DNA from: Rhizobium sullae
GTDB lineage: Bacteria; Pseudomonadota; Alphaproteobacteria; Rhizobiales; Rhizobiaceae
Reading direction: 5' to 3'
Length of the DNA stretch: 64,000 nucleotides
Assembly (NCBI RefSeq): GCF_025200715.1
Contig: NZ_CP104143.1
Span: 2,542,001-2,606,000 of the forward strand
The notes below the pieces were generated by a model. The model saw only the letters and a program-made list of their open reading frames with translations, ran no database searches and was not told the origin of the DNA. A program made the translations under genes and the position numbers. Shown one piece after another: positions 53,798-62,597 of this stretch (the first letter of the stretch is position 1; every line of letters begins with the position of its first letter).

Positions 53798-54450
53798 AGA
53801 GTTAACTCCACTTATGTTTGCCGTTTGGTCGGTATGCCCAGGCCGCTAAGCTAGCGCTGACGAATAAGGAGTGTATGGGCGGAATTTGTTTTTTTAAGCC
53901 ACAATTTCATGGCGATTGTGTAACGGCCCGTTTCAGGCGTGTCTTGATCACATTTCTTTTTTTAAGGGTTCTCTAAATTTCATATTCAAAGCATGCAATG
54001 TTTTTGAATAGACTCTGTGCGGCGCACTAAAGGTCTTCGTATTTGCTTCGCATCGCAAAAAGATTGAAGAATAAATCTTTCTACGCCTTCCGGGTGACAT
54101 TTGGCTAAGCCATGAGGGCACTACCCGGAGTAGGTCAACTATATTGTCTTATCGCCAATTTATTGCGTTGCACCATCAATTTTGCGCCGCACACTCAAAT
54201 CGATTTAGATGAAAACTTTGTAATAAAAGTTGAACGCATTTGTCTCTCATGCGTTGGTTCGGTAGGCAAATGTGACGCAAAGCACTGCGTGCAATGTCAA
54301 AATTCGGACAACCTGGAGTAAAATCGACACAATTAGCTACCCGAATGCCCTCACGGCATTCCTTAACGAGGCGTCGTCGATTTTACCCAAAACGGGAAAG
54401 AAACCTTAAACCGAATACTGTAGAAAAGGGGCAATGGATGAAAAAGAATG

Positions 54451-54473
54451 TCCTCGTTCGGTTGAAACGAGGA
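54451..54473 (+). other. Hairpin in the exoX leader
   Basis: TCCTCGTT (54451-54458) / AACGAGGA (54466-54473), perfect 8-base stem, 7-base loop, inside a short reading frame (ATG 54438 to TAA 54482, MKKNVLVRLKRGAF) that has AAAAGGGG upstream. No T run follows. Confidence 0.4.
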
Positions 54474-54501
54474 GCCTTCTAAAATATACAAAGTAAAGGG
54501 T

Positions 54502-54560
54502 CCTTAGGGAGGAAGCCCGAATTCAATGACTGTTCATTGAACGAACCTCCCCAAGGGAGG
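54502..54560 (+). promoter_or_regulatory. Mutually exclusive RNA pairings over the exoX ribosome-binding site
   Basis: CCTCCC (54546-54551) can pair with GGGAGG 54555-54560, the exoX Shine-Dalgarno, in a hairpin with a 3-base loop. The same bases can instead pair upstream: CCTTAGGGAGG (54502-54512) with CCTCCCCAAGG (54546-54556), ten of eleven positions, closing over a perfect inner hairpin TTCAATGA (54522-54529) / TCATTGAA (54534-54541). The two folds cannot coexist; the first would hide the ribosome site fully, the second only its first two bases. A switch is inferred from pairing alone. Confidence 0.5.
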
Positions 54561-54567
54561 CAAGGCT

Positions 54568-54855
54568 ATGTATGCACCTCGCGTTTTCGTCAGCATGATC
54601 GGCGCTTTGGCCGTTTTTGCGGTTGCGACCTATTGGCTGAACGGCTCACTGACGACGACACTGATCGATACGGTGATCTGTGCCGTTCTCCTTCAAATCG
54701 GCTATTTCGGTTGCGTGCTTTTCCTCGTGTGGAAGGAAGCGAAGGCGCGCAACACGCAAGGCACCATGGCGGTATCCCATGTACCGTCCCGCAGCGACGA
54801 CAACGAGAAGATTCCTGTCTCGCCCTTCAATGGCTCCGAGCCTTTCAACCGTTAA
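54568..54855 (+). CDS. exoX: Exopolysaccharide repressor ExoX
   Basis: 95-residue inner-membrane protein: two hydrophobic segments (about residues 5-25 and 30-50) and a hydrophilic, Ser/Asp-rich tail, as in S. meliloti ExoX and Rhizobium PsiA. ExoX lowers exopolysaccharide output, apparently by acting on ExoY after translation, so the exoX:exoY dose matters. It is divergent from exoY. A GGGAGG ribosome site lies 7 bases before the ATG, within the pairing region described above. The next gene, exoU, begins 126 bases after its stop. Confidence 0.85.
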   Translation: MYAPRVFVSMIGALAVFAVATYWLNGSLTTTLIDTVICAVLLQIGYFGCVLFLVWKEAKARNTQGTMAVSHVPSRSDDNEKIPVSPFNGSEPFNR

Positions 54856-54981
54856 GAACAAGTCTTTTCGCGCGGTCAACGATAGCGCCGGAACGATCCC
54901 GTAAAATCTTTTGAAGGTTTTTTACATTGCCGCCGACGCGGCGACGTCCTAACTCTTGCGCGAGACAACGGAGGGTACGAC

Positions 54982-55992
54982 GTGGTTGAAATGGCTCAGG
55001 CAAGTGTTTGCGTGATCATCGCCGCCAAGAACGCGGCCGATACGATCGGAATGGCTGTCGCTTCGGCTTTACGGGAAAAAGAAGTGGCTGAAGTCGTCGT
55101 CATCGACGACGGATCCGGCGATGGGACCGCCAGCGCCGCCAGATCTGCCGATGACGGCAGCAGTCGCCTGAACGTCGTTTCCTTCGAGAAGAACAGAGGC
55201 CCATCGGCCGCCCGCAATCACGCGATCGAAATCTCCACCGCGCCGCTGATCAGCATTCTCGATGCCGACGATTTCTTTTTCGAAGGCCGGTTCAGCCGCA
55301 TGCTTGCAGAGGATGACTGGGATTTCGTCGCCGACAACATTGCCTTTGTCGAGGCAGAGACCGTGATGCGCGCGCCTCAGCAACTCGACCATTTCCCGGA
55401 CCGTCCCCTGTTTCTCGACCTGGTAACCTTCATCGACGGCAATATCTCGAAGCGTGGCGTCCGGCGCGGCGAAATCGGCTTCCTGAAACCGGTGATGCGG
55501 CGCGCGTTTCTCGATACTCACAAGCTGCGCTATCGCGAGGAGATGCGTCTCGGTGAGGACTACGACATCTACGTCCGGGCCCTGGCAAGCGGCGCGCGCT
55601 ACAAGGTGATCCATAGCTGCGGCTACGGCGCCGTCGTGCGTGGCAACTCGTTGAGCGGCAGCCACCGGACAGAGGACCTCCGCAAGCTCTACGAAGCCGA
55701 CCAAGCGATTCTGGCCAGCGGCAGCCTGACACCGAAAGCCGCCGCGGCCGTCCGCCGCCATGAGAGGCATGCCCGCGGCAAATATGAGCTTCGCCATTTC
55801 CTCGATATCAAGAGGCAGTCGGGCGCTGGTGCGGCCTTGCGCTACGCCTTCGCCCATCCTTTCGCCGTTCCGGCGATTGCCGGCGGCATCTTCATGGACA
55901 AAACGGAACGCTTCCGCAGCCCCGCTGGAGTCGAGATCGCCACCAGAGGCGCCGGCGGCCTCAGATATCTGCTGGCCTCACCGGCCGAATAG
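54982..55992 (+). CDS. exoU: Succinoglycan glucosyltransferase ExoU-like
   Basis: 336-residue GT2-family enzyme. It begins with VCVIIAAKNAADTIGMAVAS, then VVVIDDGSGDGTASAARSAD and SILDADDFFFEGRF (DxD), and RLGEDYDIYVRALASG. Start is a GTG with GGAGGG six bases upstream; an ATG three codons on is the alternative. In S. meliloti ExoU adds the sixth sugar, a glucose, to the repeat unit. ExoU and ExoO are alike, so the assignment rests on position after exoX and N-terminal resemblance. Confidence 0.75.
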   Translation: MVEMAQASVCVIIAAKNAADTIGMAVASALREKEVAEVVVIDDGSGDGTASAARSADDGSSRLNVVSFEKNRGPSAARNHAIEISTAPLISILDADDFFFEGRFSRMLAEDDWDFVADNIAFVEAETVMRAPQQLDHFPDRPLFLDLVTFIDGNISKRGVRRGEIGFLKPVMRRAFLDTHKLRYREEMRLGEDYDIYVRALASGARYKVIHSCGYGAVVRGNSLSGSHRTEDLRKLYEADQAILASGSLTPKAAAAVRRHERHARGKYELRHFLDIKRQSGAGAALRYAFAHPFAVPAIAGGIFMDKTERFRSPAGVEIATRGAGGLRYLLASPAE

Positions 55993-55998
55993 CCAGCG

Positions 55999-56958
55999 CT
56001 ACTTCGAAAGCTTGCCGCCGGCGATCTGAAGAGCGCTCGCAAACAGGGCCGGATCGCGCCACGCCCAGCGGGCCAGCATTTGGAAGTCCGGCAGGCGGCG
56101 CCTGCGCACCAGCCGCGCCTGGCTCCAGAGCGCCTGCTTCCGCGCCCGATTCTTGTAGGCCTTGATAGTCTCAATTTCGACCGGGCGCTTCGAAAAGCGG
56201 CTTTCAAGCCGGTCGAGCGCCATCCAGGTAATGAACTGCTGCTTGAGAAACTGCGGTGAATCGTTGTCGACGCCGTGAAAGATATTGATGCCCTCGCCGC
56301 GCAAGGCCCCCGGCTCCACGCAAAGAAGAACGCGCCGCGCCGCAAGCATGCAATCGCAGAAGAACAGCACGTCCTCCGCCGCCAACCGCAGCGCAGCGTC
56401 GAAGCGCACCTTCTCGATCAGCGGTCGGCCGATGACCATGCACGACATGTGGAGGAAGGCCCAGTTCTTGAGCATCACGCTGGCAATATCCGGAATCTCG
56501 AGCAGAAGCGGGTGTTCGCAAAGGCGTACCGCCTTTTCGCTGGCCTCCAGGTCGGCGATGCTGAAATGATAATCGAATTCCTCGCCGCCGTGGATCGACG
56601 CCCAATAGCAGTCGGCATCGAACTTCTGCAGCGCATCATAGGCATTCTGCAGGTGTTCGTGCGTCCACAAGTCGTCGGAATCGAGGAAGGCTGCGAAGCG
56701 CGTTGCCGCCGGAACATTGTCGAGGCCGGTATTACGCGCCCCGCCCGGTCCCGCATTCGCCTGCTTCACGACGGCAATCCGCGATCTCTGCTCTTCGCCA
56801 AGCGGCTTCAACTCGTCCTCGGCGGGATAGGGCGACTGATCATCGACGACAATCACATCGAAGTCCTGAAAACTCTGCGCAAAGACCGAGGCCAACGCGC
56901 GGCGAAGAATGCCGTCCTCGCGTTGATAAAAGGGGATAATGATCGTAAAGGTCGCCAT
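55999..56958 (-). CDS. exoW: Succinoglycan glucosyltransferase ExoW-like
   Basis: 319-residue GT2-family enzyme: FTIIIPFYQREDGILRRALA, DVIVVDDQSPYPAEDELK, FAAFLDSDDLWTHEHLQ (DxD), and AEDVLFFCDCMLAARR. The length equals that of S. meliloti ExoW as I recall, which adds the seventh sugar. The start 56958 has AGGAGAAAGA upstream; an upstream extension to 57138 is open but has no site. It is the only gene of the right-hand exo group on the minus strand; its end converges with exoU (6-base gap). Confidence 0.78.
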   Translation of the reverse strand: MATFTIIIPFYQREDGILRRALASVFAQSFQDFDVIVVDDQSPYPAEDELKPLGEEQRSRIAVVKQANAGPGGARNTGLDNVPAATRFAAFLDSDDLWTHEHLQNAYDALQKFDADCYWASIHGGEEFDYHFSIADLEASEKAVRLCEHPLLLEIPDIASVMLKNWAFLHMSCMVIGRPLIEKVRFDAALRLAAEDVLFFCDCMLAARRVLLCVEPGALRGEGINIFHGVDNDSPQFLKQQFITWMALDRLESRFSKRPVEIETIKAYKNRARKQALWSQARLVRRRRLPDFQMLARWAWRDPALFASALQIAGGKLSK

Positions 56959-57471
56959 TCTTTCTCCTGAAGAGCCGTCCGGTGGGCACATAGGGCCGAC
57001 ACCGCACCAAGCAAGTTGCTGCACTGCGAAATGATCAAGGTCATTCCGGCCGAAATTTGTCAAAGACCGCTGGCGGTCGCAAACAGCCATGTGCCGAATA
57101 AACCCATTGGCGTAGCGAAAGCCACATTTCAGCCACATTCAAGCGCCCGGCATCGCGGGAAAGGGATAGACTCCTTCACCAAACGAAAAAAACTTTTCCG
57201 CCGCAGCGGGCGTCATAGCCTCACCAATTTGAATTTATGATGACTTTCCGAAATACGTTGGCCCATCGGCGTTTCAGTAGGTTCTCTTAAAGCCAAACAC
57301 GATAAAACCCGTGGCCGCAACCGTTAAAATCAGCCGTCCCGAAACGGGATCGCCGATCACTTTTTGCTGCAGTGCCATATTTTCTTCCGTGAAAACGCTC
57401 TAGCTTTTGGTCTGCGGGCTCGAGTCTGCTCTCGTTGAAACGGTCGCAAGGGGAGGTGCGACCCAATAGGG
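56959..57471. promoter_or_regulatory. exoW/exoH divergent intergenic region
   Basis: 513 bases, AT-rich between 57050 and 57400, holding presumably the exoW and exoH promoters. In S. meliloti exoT and exoI lie near here; no remains of them were recognised. Confidence 0.4.
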
Positions 57472-58602
57472 GTGACTGATAACGTGAACGTTGACGCCAA
57501 CGTATCCTCGCGGATCAACCTGATGCGCATCGTGCTCATTTCGGGCATCGTGTTCGTCCATATACCGTTTGACCCTGCCAATACGCCGTTCAACGGAAAC
57601 TACGGTTTCTTCGACTGGCTGCGGGTCTTCCTGAGCGAAGCGCTCTTCCGCGTCGGGGTTCCCTGCCTCAGCGCCATTTCCGGCTACCTGCTGTTTCGCG
57701 GCGGGACGGAGGGCTTCAACTATGGGAAAACCGTGCGCACGAAAGCGCAGACCGTCTTCCTGCCGTTTCTCATCTGGAACACCGCGTTCTTTGTCGCTGC
57801 GCTGGCAATGCTGAGCGTCGGCATTGGTGACGGCTACGTCGTAAGCCCTTGGACGGCATCGGTACGCGATCTGCTCAGCCAGCTCTTTGCGGCAGAGGAA
57901 TTTCCCACCAACATCCCGCTTTACTTCCTGCGCGACCTCTTCGTCTGCGTCCTGCTTTCGCCGCTGCTTGCCTGGCTCATCCGGCGCGTTCCCCTGCTGA
58001 CATTGTCGACTTTGCTGTTGCTCGCGCTCATTCCGGAAATGTCGCTCTACATCGTGATCAAGCGCTCGATCCTCTTCAGCTTCGCATTTGGCATCTATGC
58101 GAGCCTCTACAAGATTGACATCAAGGCACTCGACCGCTTTGCACCACTTGGCGTGGCGGCCCTGCTTGCCGCTTCGGCACTGCTTGCGACCGCGATCTAC
58201 ATGACCGGTCCGTCAATGCCGGACTGGGTGGAGCTTTGCCGCAATGCGCTGGCAATCGGCGGAGCCGCCGGCTTCTGGATGCTTTCGGCGCCGCTGATCA
58301 AGACCTCCCTCGGCCAGCGTCTTTCGAAGACCGGAAGCCTGAGCTTTTGGATCTTCTGCGCACATTATCCTTTGCTCGTCCTATTCTTCATGATTTGGGA
58401 AAAGACGGGCATCGGCTTCTATCCGCTCTTTTTCTGCGGCTCGCTTCTGGTGCTTTTTCCAGTGCTTGCGCTTTCCAACAACTTCGTCCGCAACAACGCG
58501 CCGCGCCTCTACGCCGTGCTGACCGGCGGACGGACCAAAAAGAGCTCTCAATCCGCTTTCCGCCGGAAGGTCCCGGCAGAATTCGCTCCACAGCAAAGGT
58601 GA
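57472..58602 (+). CDS. exoH: Succinoglycan succinyltransferase ExoH
   Basis: 376-residue acyltransferase-3 family membrane protein with about ten hydrophobic segments; the likely catalytic His is in ISGIVFVHIPFDPANTPF and the arginine motif in RVGVPCLSAISGYLLFRGG. ExoH adds succinyl groups to the polymer. A GTG start with AGGGG close by was chosen; a second GTG lies three codons on. It precedes exoK by 3 bases, with which it is translationally coupled. Confidence 0.87.
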   Translation: MTDNVNVDANVSSRINLMRIVLISGIVFVHIPFDPANTPFNGNYGFFDWLRVFLSEALFRVGVPCLSAISGYLLFRGGTEGFNYGKTVRTKAQTVFLPFLIWNTAFFVAALAMLSVGIGDGYVVSPWTASVRDLLSQLFAAEEFPTNIPLYFLRDLFVCVLLSPLLAWLIRRVPLLTLSTLLLLALIPEMSLYIVIKRSILFSFAFGIYASLYKIDIKALDRFAPLGVAALLAASALLATAIYMTGPSMPDWVELCRNALAIGGAAGFWMLSAPLIKTSLGQRLSKTGSLSFWIFCAHYPLLVLFFMIWEKTGIGFYPLFFCGSLLVLFPVLALSNNFVRNNAPRLYAVLTGGRTKKSSQSAFRRKVPAEFAPQQR

Positions 58603-58605
58603 GAC

Positions 58606-59397
58606 ATGACGGCCAAAATCGCCCATGCGCGACTGCTTTGCCAGAGTTTGACGATCGGCGCCCTTATCCTCGGCGCCCTCCCCGCACATGCCCAGCAGGC
58701 AACGAGCAAATCCTTCGTGGATGATTTCGACAAGATCGACCGCAGCATCTGGTATGTATCCGACGGCTGGAACAACGGCGCCCACCAGAACTGCACCTGG
58801 TCGAAAAACCAGGTGAAGGCCGAGGGCGGCATGCTGCAGCTGACCTTCGCCGAGGGTAAATCCAAGGACCGCAACTATCTCTGCGGCGAGATCCAGACGA
58901 AAAAGCGCTTCAGCTACGGCACTTATGAAGCGCGGATCAAGACTGCAACCGGCAAGGGCCTGAACTCCGCCTTCTTCACCTATATCGGCCCTGCCGACAA
59001 GCAGCAGCACGACGAAATCGACTTCGAGGTGCTCGGCAAGGACACGTCGACTGTCCAGGTGAACCAGTACATCAAGGCCAAGGGCGGCAACGAAAAGCTC
59101 GTGCCCGTTGGTCAGGGGGCCGACCAGAGCTTCAATGACTACGCGTTCGTCTGGGAGCCGGCCCGGCTTCGCTATTATCTGAACGGCAAGCTCGTCCAGG
59201 ACGTCACCGACCCGTCCAAGATCCCCCAGAACCCGCAGAAGATCTTCTTCAGCCTCTGGGGAACCGACAAACTTGCGAACTGGATGGGTAAATTCGCCTA
59301 TACGCAACCAACGACGATGGAAATCGATCGGATGGCCTACACGGCTCCGGGCGACAAATGCCAGTTCGAGGGTTCGATCGCCTGCACGCTCAATTGA
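58606..59397 (+). CDS. exoK: Endo-beta-glycanase ExoK (GH16)
   Basis: 263 residues, secreted. The signal peptide ends at AHAQQ (about residue 28). The GH16 active site DEIDFEVLGKD holds the nucleophile and acid/base glutamates around the Asp; SFNDYAFVWEPARLRYYLNG is the usual C-terminal strand. ExoK cleaves nascent succinoglycan to low-molecular-weight forms. Its start follows the exoH stop (TGA, 3-base gap). Confidence 0.93.
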   Translation: MTAKIAHARLLCQSLTIGALILGALPAHAQQATSKSFVDDFDKIDRSIWYVSDGWNNGAHQNCTWSKNQVKAEGGMLQLTFAEGKSKDRNYLCGEIQTKKRFSYGTYEARIKTATGKGLNSAFFTYIGPADKQQHDEIDFEVLGKDTSTVQVNQYIKAKGGNEKLVPVGQGADQSFNDYAFVWEPARLRYYLNGKLVQDVTDPSKIPQNPQKIFFSLWGTDKLANWMGKFAYTQPTTMEIDRMAYTAPGDKCQFEGSIACTLN

Positions 59398-59478
59398 GCG
59401 TAGTGAAACTACCGAAAGATTGCACAGCACACCCCGAAACGGACTCCGGTGATATCCGGGATAGCGCAAGGAGTATTG

Positions 59479-61671
59479 ATGCTCAAAGTCCTCTATCTGG
59501 CGCATGATCTGGCCGATCCCGCCGTGCGCCGCCGCGTGCTGATGCTGACTGAAGGCGCTGCCTCGGTGACGCTGGCCGGCTTCCGGCGCGGCGAGAACGC
59601 GCTTGCCGCCGTCAACGGCCTCACGCCGATCGAACTCGGGCGGACCGCCGACGCCAAATTTGGCCAGCGCATAGGCGCCGTTGCAAAGGCGGTCGCTGGA
59701 CTGCGGGGCCTGCTGAAGGGTATCGAACGGCCAGACGTGATTATCGGGCGCAATCTGGAATCGCTCGCAGTCGCCGATCGCGCCAGCCACCTCTTCGGCG
59801 GTGTGCCGAATGAGTGCCTTGATATCCATCGCCTTCTCGTGAGCGACGGCATGGCCGGAAAGGCGGTCGGCCTTGCGGAAGCCTATTTCGGACGAGAGGC
59901 GAAGCTGATTCTGACGAGTTCGCCCGCCTTCATCGCCAACTATTTCGTTTCGCGCTCGGCTCTCAAGGTGCCGATCATGCTTGTCGAGAACAAGGTCCTC
60001 GCGCTGAACGGCATGCCGGAAGCAACCCCGCTCCGCCTGCCGCCAGCCGAAGGCGAGCCCTGGAAAATCGGCTGGTTCGGCGCGCTCCGCTGCCGCAAGT
60101 CGTTGCAACTGCTTGCCGATTTCTCCCGTCGGATGAACGGCCGCGTCCGCGTCGTGCTGCGCGGCCGGCCGGCCTATTCCGAATTCGAGGATTTCGACAC
60201 CTTCGTCGCCAACGAACCCTATCTGAGCTTCGAGGGGCCGTATAAGAACCCGGAAGACCTGTCGGCAATTTACAGCGATGTCCACTTCTCCTGGGCGATC
60301 GACTTCTTCGAGGAAGGCCTCAATTCCAGCTGGCTGCTTCCCAACCGCCTCTATGAAGGCTGCCTTTATGGCAGCGTCCCGATAGCGCTCGCTAGCACTG
60401 AGACAGCTCGCTTCCTCTCCCGCAAGGAGATCGGCCTGACGCTGCACGACGCCTCTGTCGAAAGCCTTGAGGCGCTTTTCGAAGGCCTCACCGGCGAGCG
60501 TTACGGCGCGCTTGCAGCGGCCGTCGCTGCTGAAGACCGGAAGAGCTGGCTTGCCGACCGCAGCGATTGCCGCACCTTAGTCGACAATCTGTCCCGCCTT
60601 GTACCGTCCGCCGCCGAAGCGCACGCGGCCAATGCCTCTAGCCCCGCAACAGCAGTTCCAGAAGGGTTGACTGCAATGATGACTGATGTTTGTTCCAGCG
60701 TCGCCTGCCTCATCATCATTCCTTGCCTGAACGAGGCAAAGCACATCGAACCCCTGATCGAAAAGCTCGGTTCGGCGCTCGATCAGCTGAATGCCCGCAT
60801 CGTCGTCGCAGACGGTGGCAGCACCGACGGCACGCGCGAAATCGTCGGCCGCATCAGCGAAACCGACCCGCGCGTCATCCTTCTCAACAACCCCCGCCGC
60901 ATCCAGAGCGCAGCCATCAATCTCGCAGTCAAGACTTTCGGCCGCGACTACGAATACCTGATCCGGATCGATGCCCATGGCGATTATCCGACGGATTTTT
61001 GCCAACGACTCGTCGAGGAAGCCGAGGTTACCCAGGCGGATTCGGTCGTCGTCTCCATGGAAACGATCGGATTCGGCATCTTCCAGAAGGCCACCGCCTT
61101 CGCGCAGAACTCCAAACTCGGCAATGGCGGCTCGAAGCATCGCGAGGGGGCCAAGGGCCATTGGACCGACCACGGCCACCATGCGCTGATGCGTATCGCA
61201 GCCTTCGAGACCGTCGGCGGCTACGATGAAACATTCAGCCATAATGAGGACGCGGAGTTAGATTACCGTCTGAAAAAGGCGGGTTTTGGCATCTGGATGA
61301 CCGATAAGACGCAGATGATTTATTATCCAAGATCAACCGTTGGAACGCTTTTCCGGCAATATCTCGGCTATGGCCGGGGCCGTGCGAAGAACATTCTGAA
61401 GCATGGCAGCATGCCGAACCTTCGCCAGATGCTGCCGCTCGCGGTGGTGCCGGTCTTTATCGGCGCGTTTCTGGCCGTGCTGAGCTGGATTGCGGTCATT
61501 CCGTTCAGCCTCTGGGCCGCCGCCTGCGTCGGCTACGGTTTCTGGATGGCGGTCGGCCAGCGTAATCCGTACGGGCCGCTTGCCGCACTCTCGGCCATGG
61601 TGATGCATTTCGCTTGGTCGGCCGGTTTCTGGATGGAACTCTTGAACTTCCGCAACCGCAAGGCGTCTTGA
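59479..61671 (+). CDS. Fused ExoL-ExoA glycosyltransferase protein
   Basis: One uninterrupted frame of 730 codons. Residues 1-399 match ExoL (MLKVLYLAHDLADPAVRRRV, GWFGALRCRKSLQLLADFSR, SFEGPYKNPEDLSAIYSDVH). Residues 400-730 match ExoA (CLIIIPCLNEAKHIEPLIEK, VVADGGSTDGTREIV, LIRIDAHGDYPTDFC, and a C-terminal pair of membrane segments). S. meliloti has two genes of about 402 and 330 codons, so both parts are full length. The junction codons ATGATG at 60676 follow AGAAGGG (60662), so ExoA could also be made from an internal start. The first ATG is preceded by AAGGAG. ExoA and ExoL add the second and third glucose. Confidence 0.85.
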   Translation: MLKVLYLAHDLADPAVRRRVLMLTEGAASVTLAGFRRGENALAAVNGLTPIELGRTADAKFGQRIGAVAKAVAGLRGLLKGIERPDVIIGRNLESLAVADRASHLFGGVPNECLDIHRLLVSDGMAGKAVGLAEAYFGREAKLILTSSPAFIANYFVSRSALKVPIMLVENKVLALNGMPEATPLRLPPAEGEPWKIGWFGALRCRKSLQLLADFSRRMNGRVRVVLRGRPAYSEFEDFDTFVANEPYLSFEGPYKNPEDLSAIYSDVHFSWAIDFFEEGLNSSWLLPNRLYEGCLYGSVPIALASTETARFLSRKEIGLTLHDASVESLEALFEGLTGERYGALAAAVAAEDRKSWLADRSDCRTLVDNLSRLVPSAAEAHAANASSPATAVPEGLTAMMTDVCSSVACLIIIPCLNEAKHIEPLIEKLGSALDQLNARIVVADGGSTDGTREIVGRISETDPRVILLNNPRRIQSAAINLAVKTFGRDYEYLIRIDAHGDYPTDFCQRLVEEAEVTQADSVVVSMETIGFGIFQKATAFAQNSKLGNGGSKHREGAKGHWTDHGHHALMRIAAFETVGGYDETFSHNEDAELDYRLKKAGFGIWMTDKTQMIYYPRSTVGTLFRQYLGYGRGRAKNILKHGSMPNLRQMLPLAVVPVFIGAFLAVLSWIAVIPFSLWAAACVGYGFWMAVGQRNPYGPLAALSAMVMHFAWSAGFWMELLNFRNRKAS

Positions 61672-62597
61672 TGAAGGACCAACGCATGCAGATCGATATC
61701 GGCGTTTGCACCTATCGCCGCGCCTCGTTGGACGAGGCGCTGCTTTCGCTTGGCGTGCTTGCGATTCCCGAGAATGTCAGCCTGCGCATCATCGTTGCCG
61801 ACAATGATGTGACGCCGAGCGCACAAGGACGCGTTGAAGCGCTCCGCTCGACGATCCCGCACGAGATCGCCTATGTGCACTGCCCGGCATCAAACATCTC
61901 GATTGCCCGCAACGCCTGCCTCGAAAACGCCACGGGCGATTTTCTGGCTTTCATCGACGACGATGAGGATGCCTCGGAAAGCTGGCTGGTGGAGCTGCTG
62001 AAGGGGGCGGAAAAGACCGGCGCCGATGCGATCCTCGGCCCGGTCCGGAGCGTCTACTCGTCAACCGCTCCTGCCTGGATGCGAGACGGCGATTTTCATT
62101 CGACCCTGCCGGTCTGGGTTGGCGGCGAAATCCGCACGGGCTACACCTGCAATGTGCTGCTCCGCCTCGGCTCCGAACATGTGAAGGGCCGCCGCTTCAA
62201 TCTGGCGCTTGGAAAGACGGGCGGCGAAGACACCGAATTCTTCAGCCATATGCACCGGGACGGAGGACGCATCGCCTACGCCCCCGAAGCGCATGTCTAT
62301 GAGGCGGTACCGGAAAAACGGGCGGAGCTTTCCTGGCTCGCGAAACGCCGCTTCCGCTTCGGCCAGACGCATGGGCGCCTGCTGCAGGAAAAGCATCGGG
62401 GACTTGACCGCCTGAGACAGATCGGGTTTGCCACGGCAAAGGCCGGCTATTGCCTGGGCGTGGCGCTCATCTGCATCCTGGCTCCCGTTCCGCGCTATCG
62501 TTACGCACTTCGCGGCGTGATGCATCTCGGCGTCGTCAGCGGCCTGCTCGGCGTGCGCGAGATCCGCCAATATGGCGCAGCAGAGGGGACTGCATGA
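61671..62597 (+). CDS. exoM: Succinoglycan glucosyltransferase ExoM
   Basis: 308-residue GT2-family enzyme adding the fourth sugar in S. meliloti. It begins QIDIGVCTYRRASLDEALLS, with LRIIVADNDVTPSAQGRVEA, the DDDEDASESW acidic motif in ATGDFLAFIDDDEDASESW, and KTGGEDTEFFSHMHRDGG. The start ATG shares one base with the exoA stop. An ATG five codons on with AAGGA upstream is an alternative. A possible amphipathic C-terminus follows two hydrophobic stretches near residues 255-290. Confidence 0.9.
   Translation: MKDQRMQIDIGVCTYRRASLDEALLSLGVLAIPENVSLRIIVADNDVTPSAQGRVEALRSTIPHEIAYVHCPASNISIARNACLENATGDFLAFIDDDEDASESWLVELLKGAEKTGADAILGPVRSVYSSTAPAWMRDGDFHSTLPVWVGGEIRTGYTCNVLLRLGSEHVKGRRFNLALGKTGGEDTEFFSHMHRDGGRIAYAPEAHVYEAVPEKRAELSWLAKRRFRFGQTHGRLLQEKHRGLDRLRQIGFATAKAGYCLGVALICILAPVPRYRYALRGVMHLGVVSGLLGVREIRQYGAAEGTA

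Larger units (their letters stand above)
53798..54567. promoter_or_regulatory. exoY/exoX divergent intergenic region with structured exoX leader
   Basis: 770 bases, strongly AT-rich on the left (53860-54250). No convincing full gene; it should hold the exoY and exoX promoters and, by analogy with S. meliloti, sites for regulators such as MucR, though none can be assigned by eye. The right end (54438-54567) has a possible 14-codon leader reading frame and several hairpins described in separate entries. Confidence 0.5.

Noticed and set aside
54112..54482. 62- and 69-codon frames in the exoY/exoX gap
   Set aside because: Basic, unusual composition in AT-rich DNA without similarity; only the short terminal part (54438-54482) has a plausible ribosome-binding site and is noted as a possible leader peptide.
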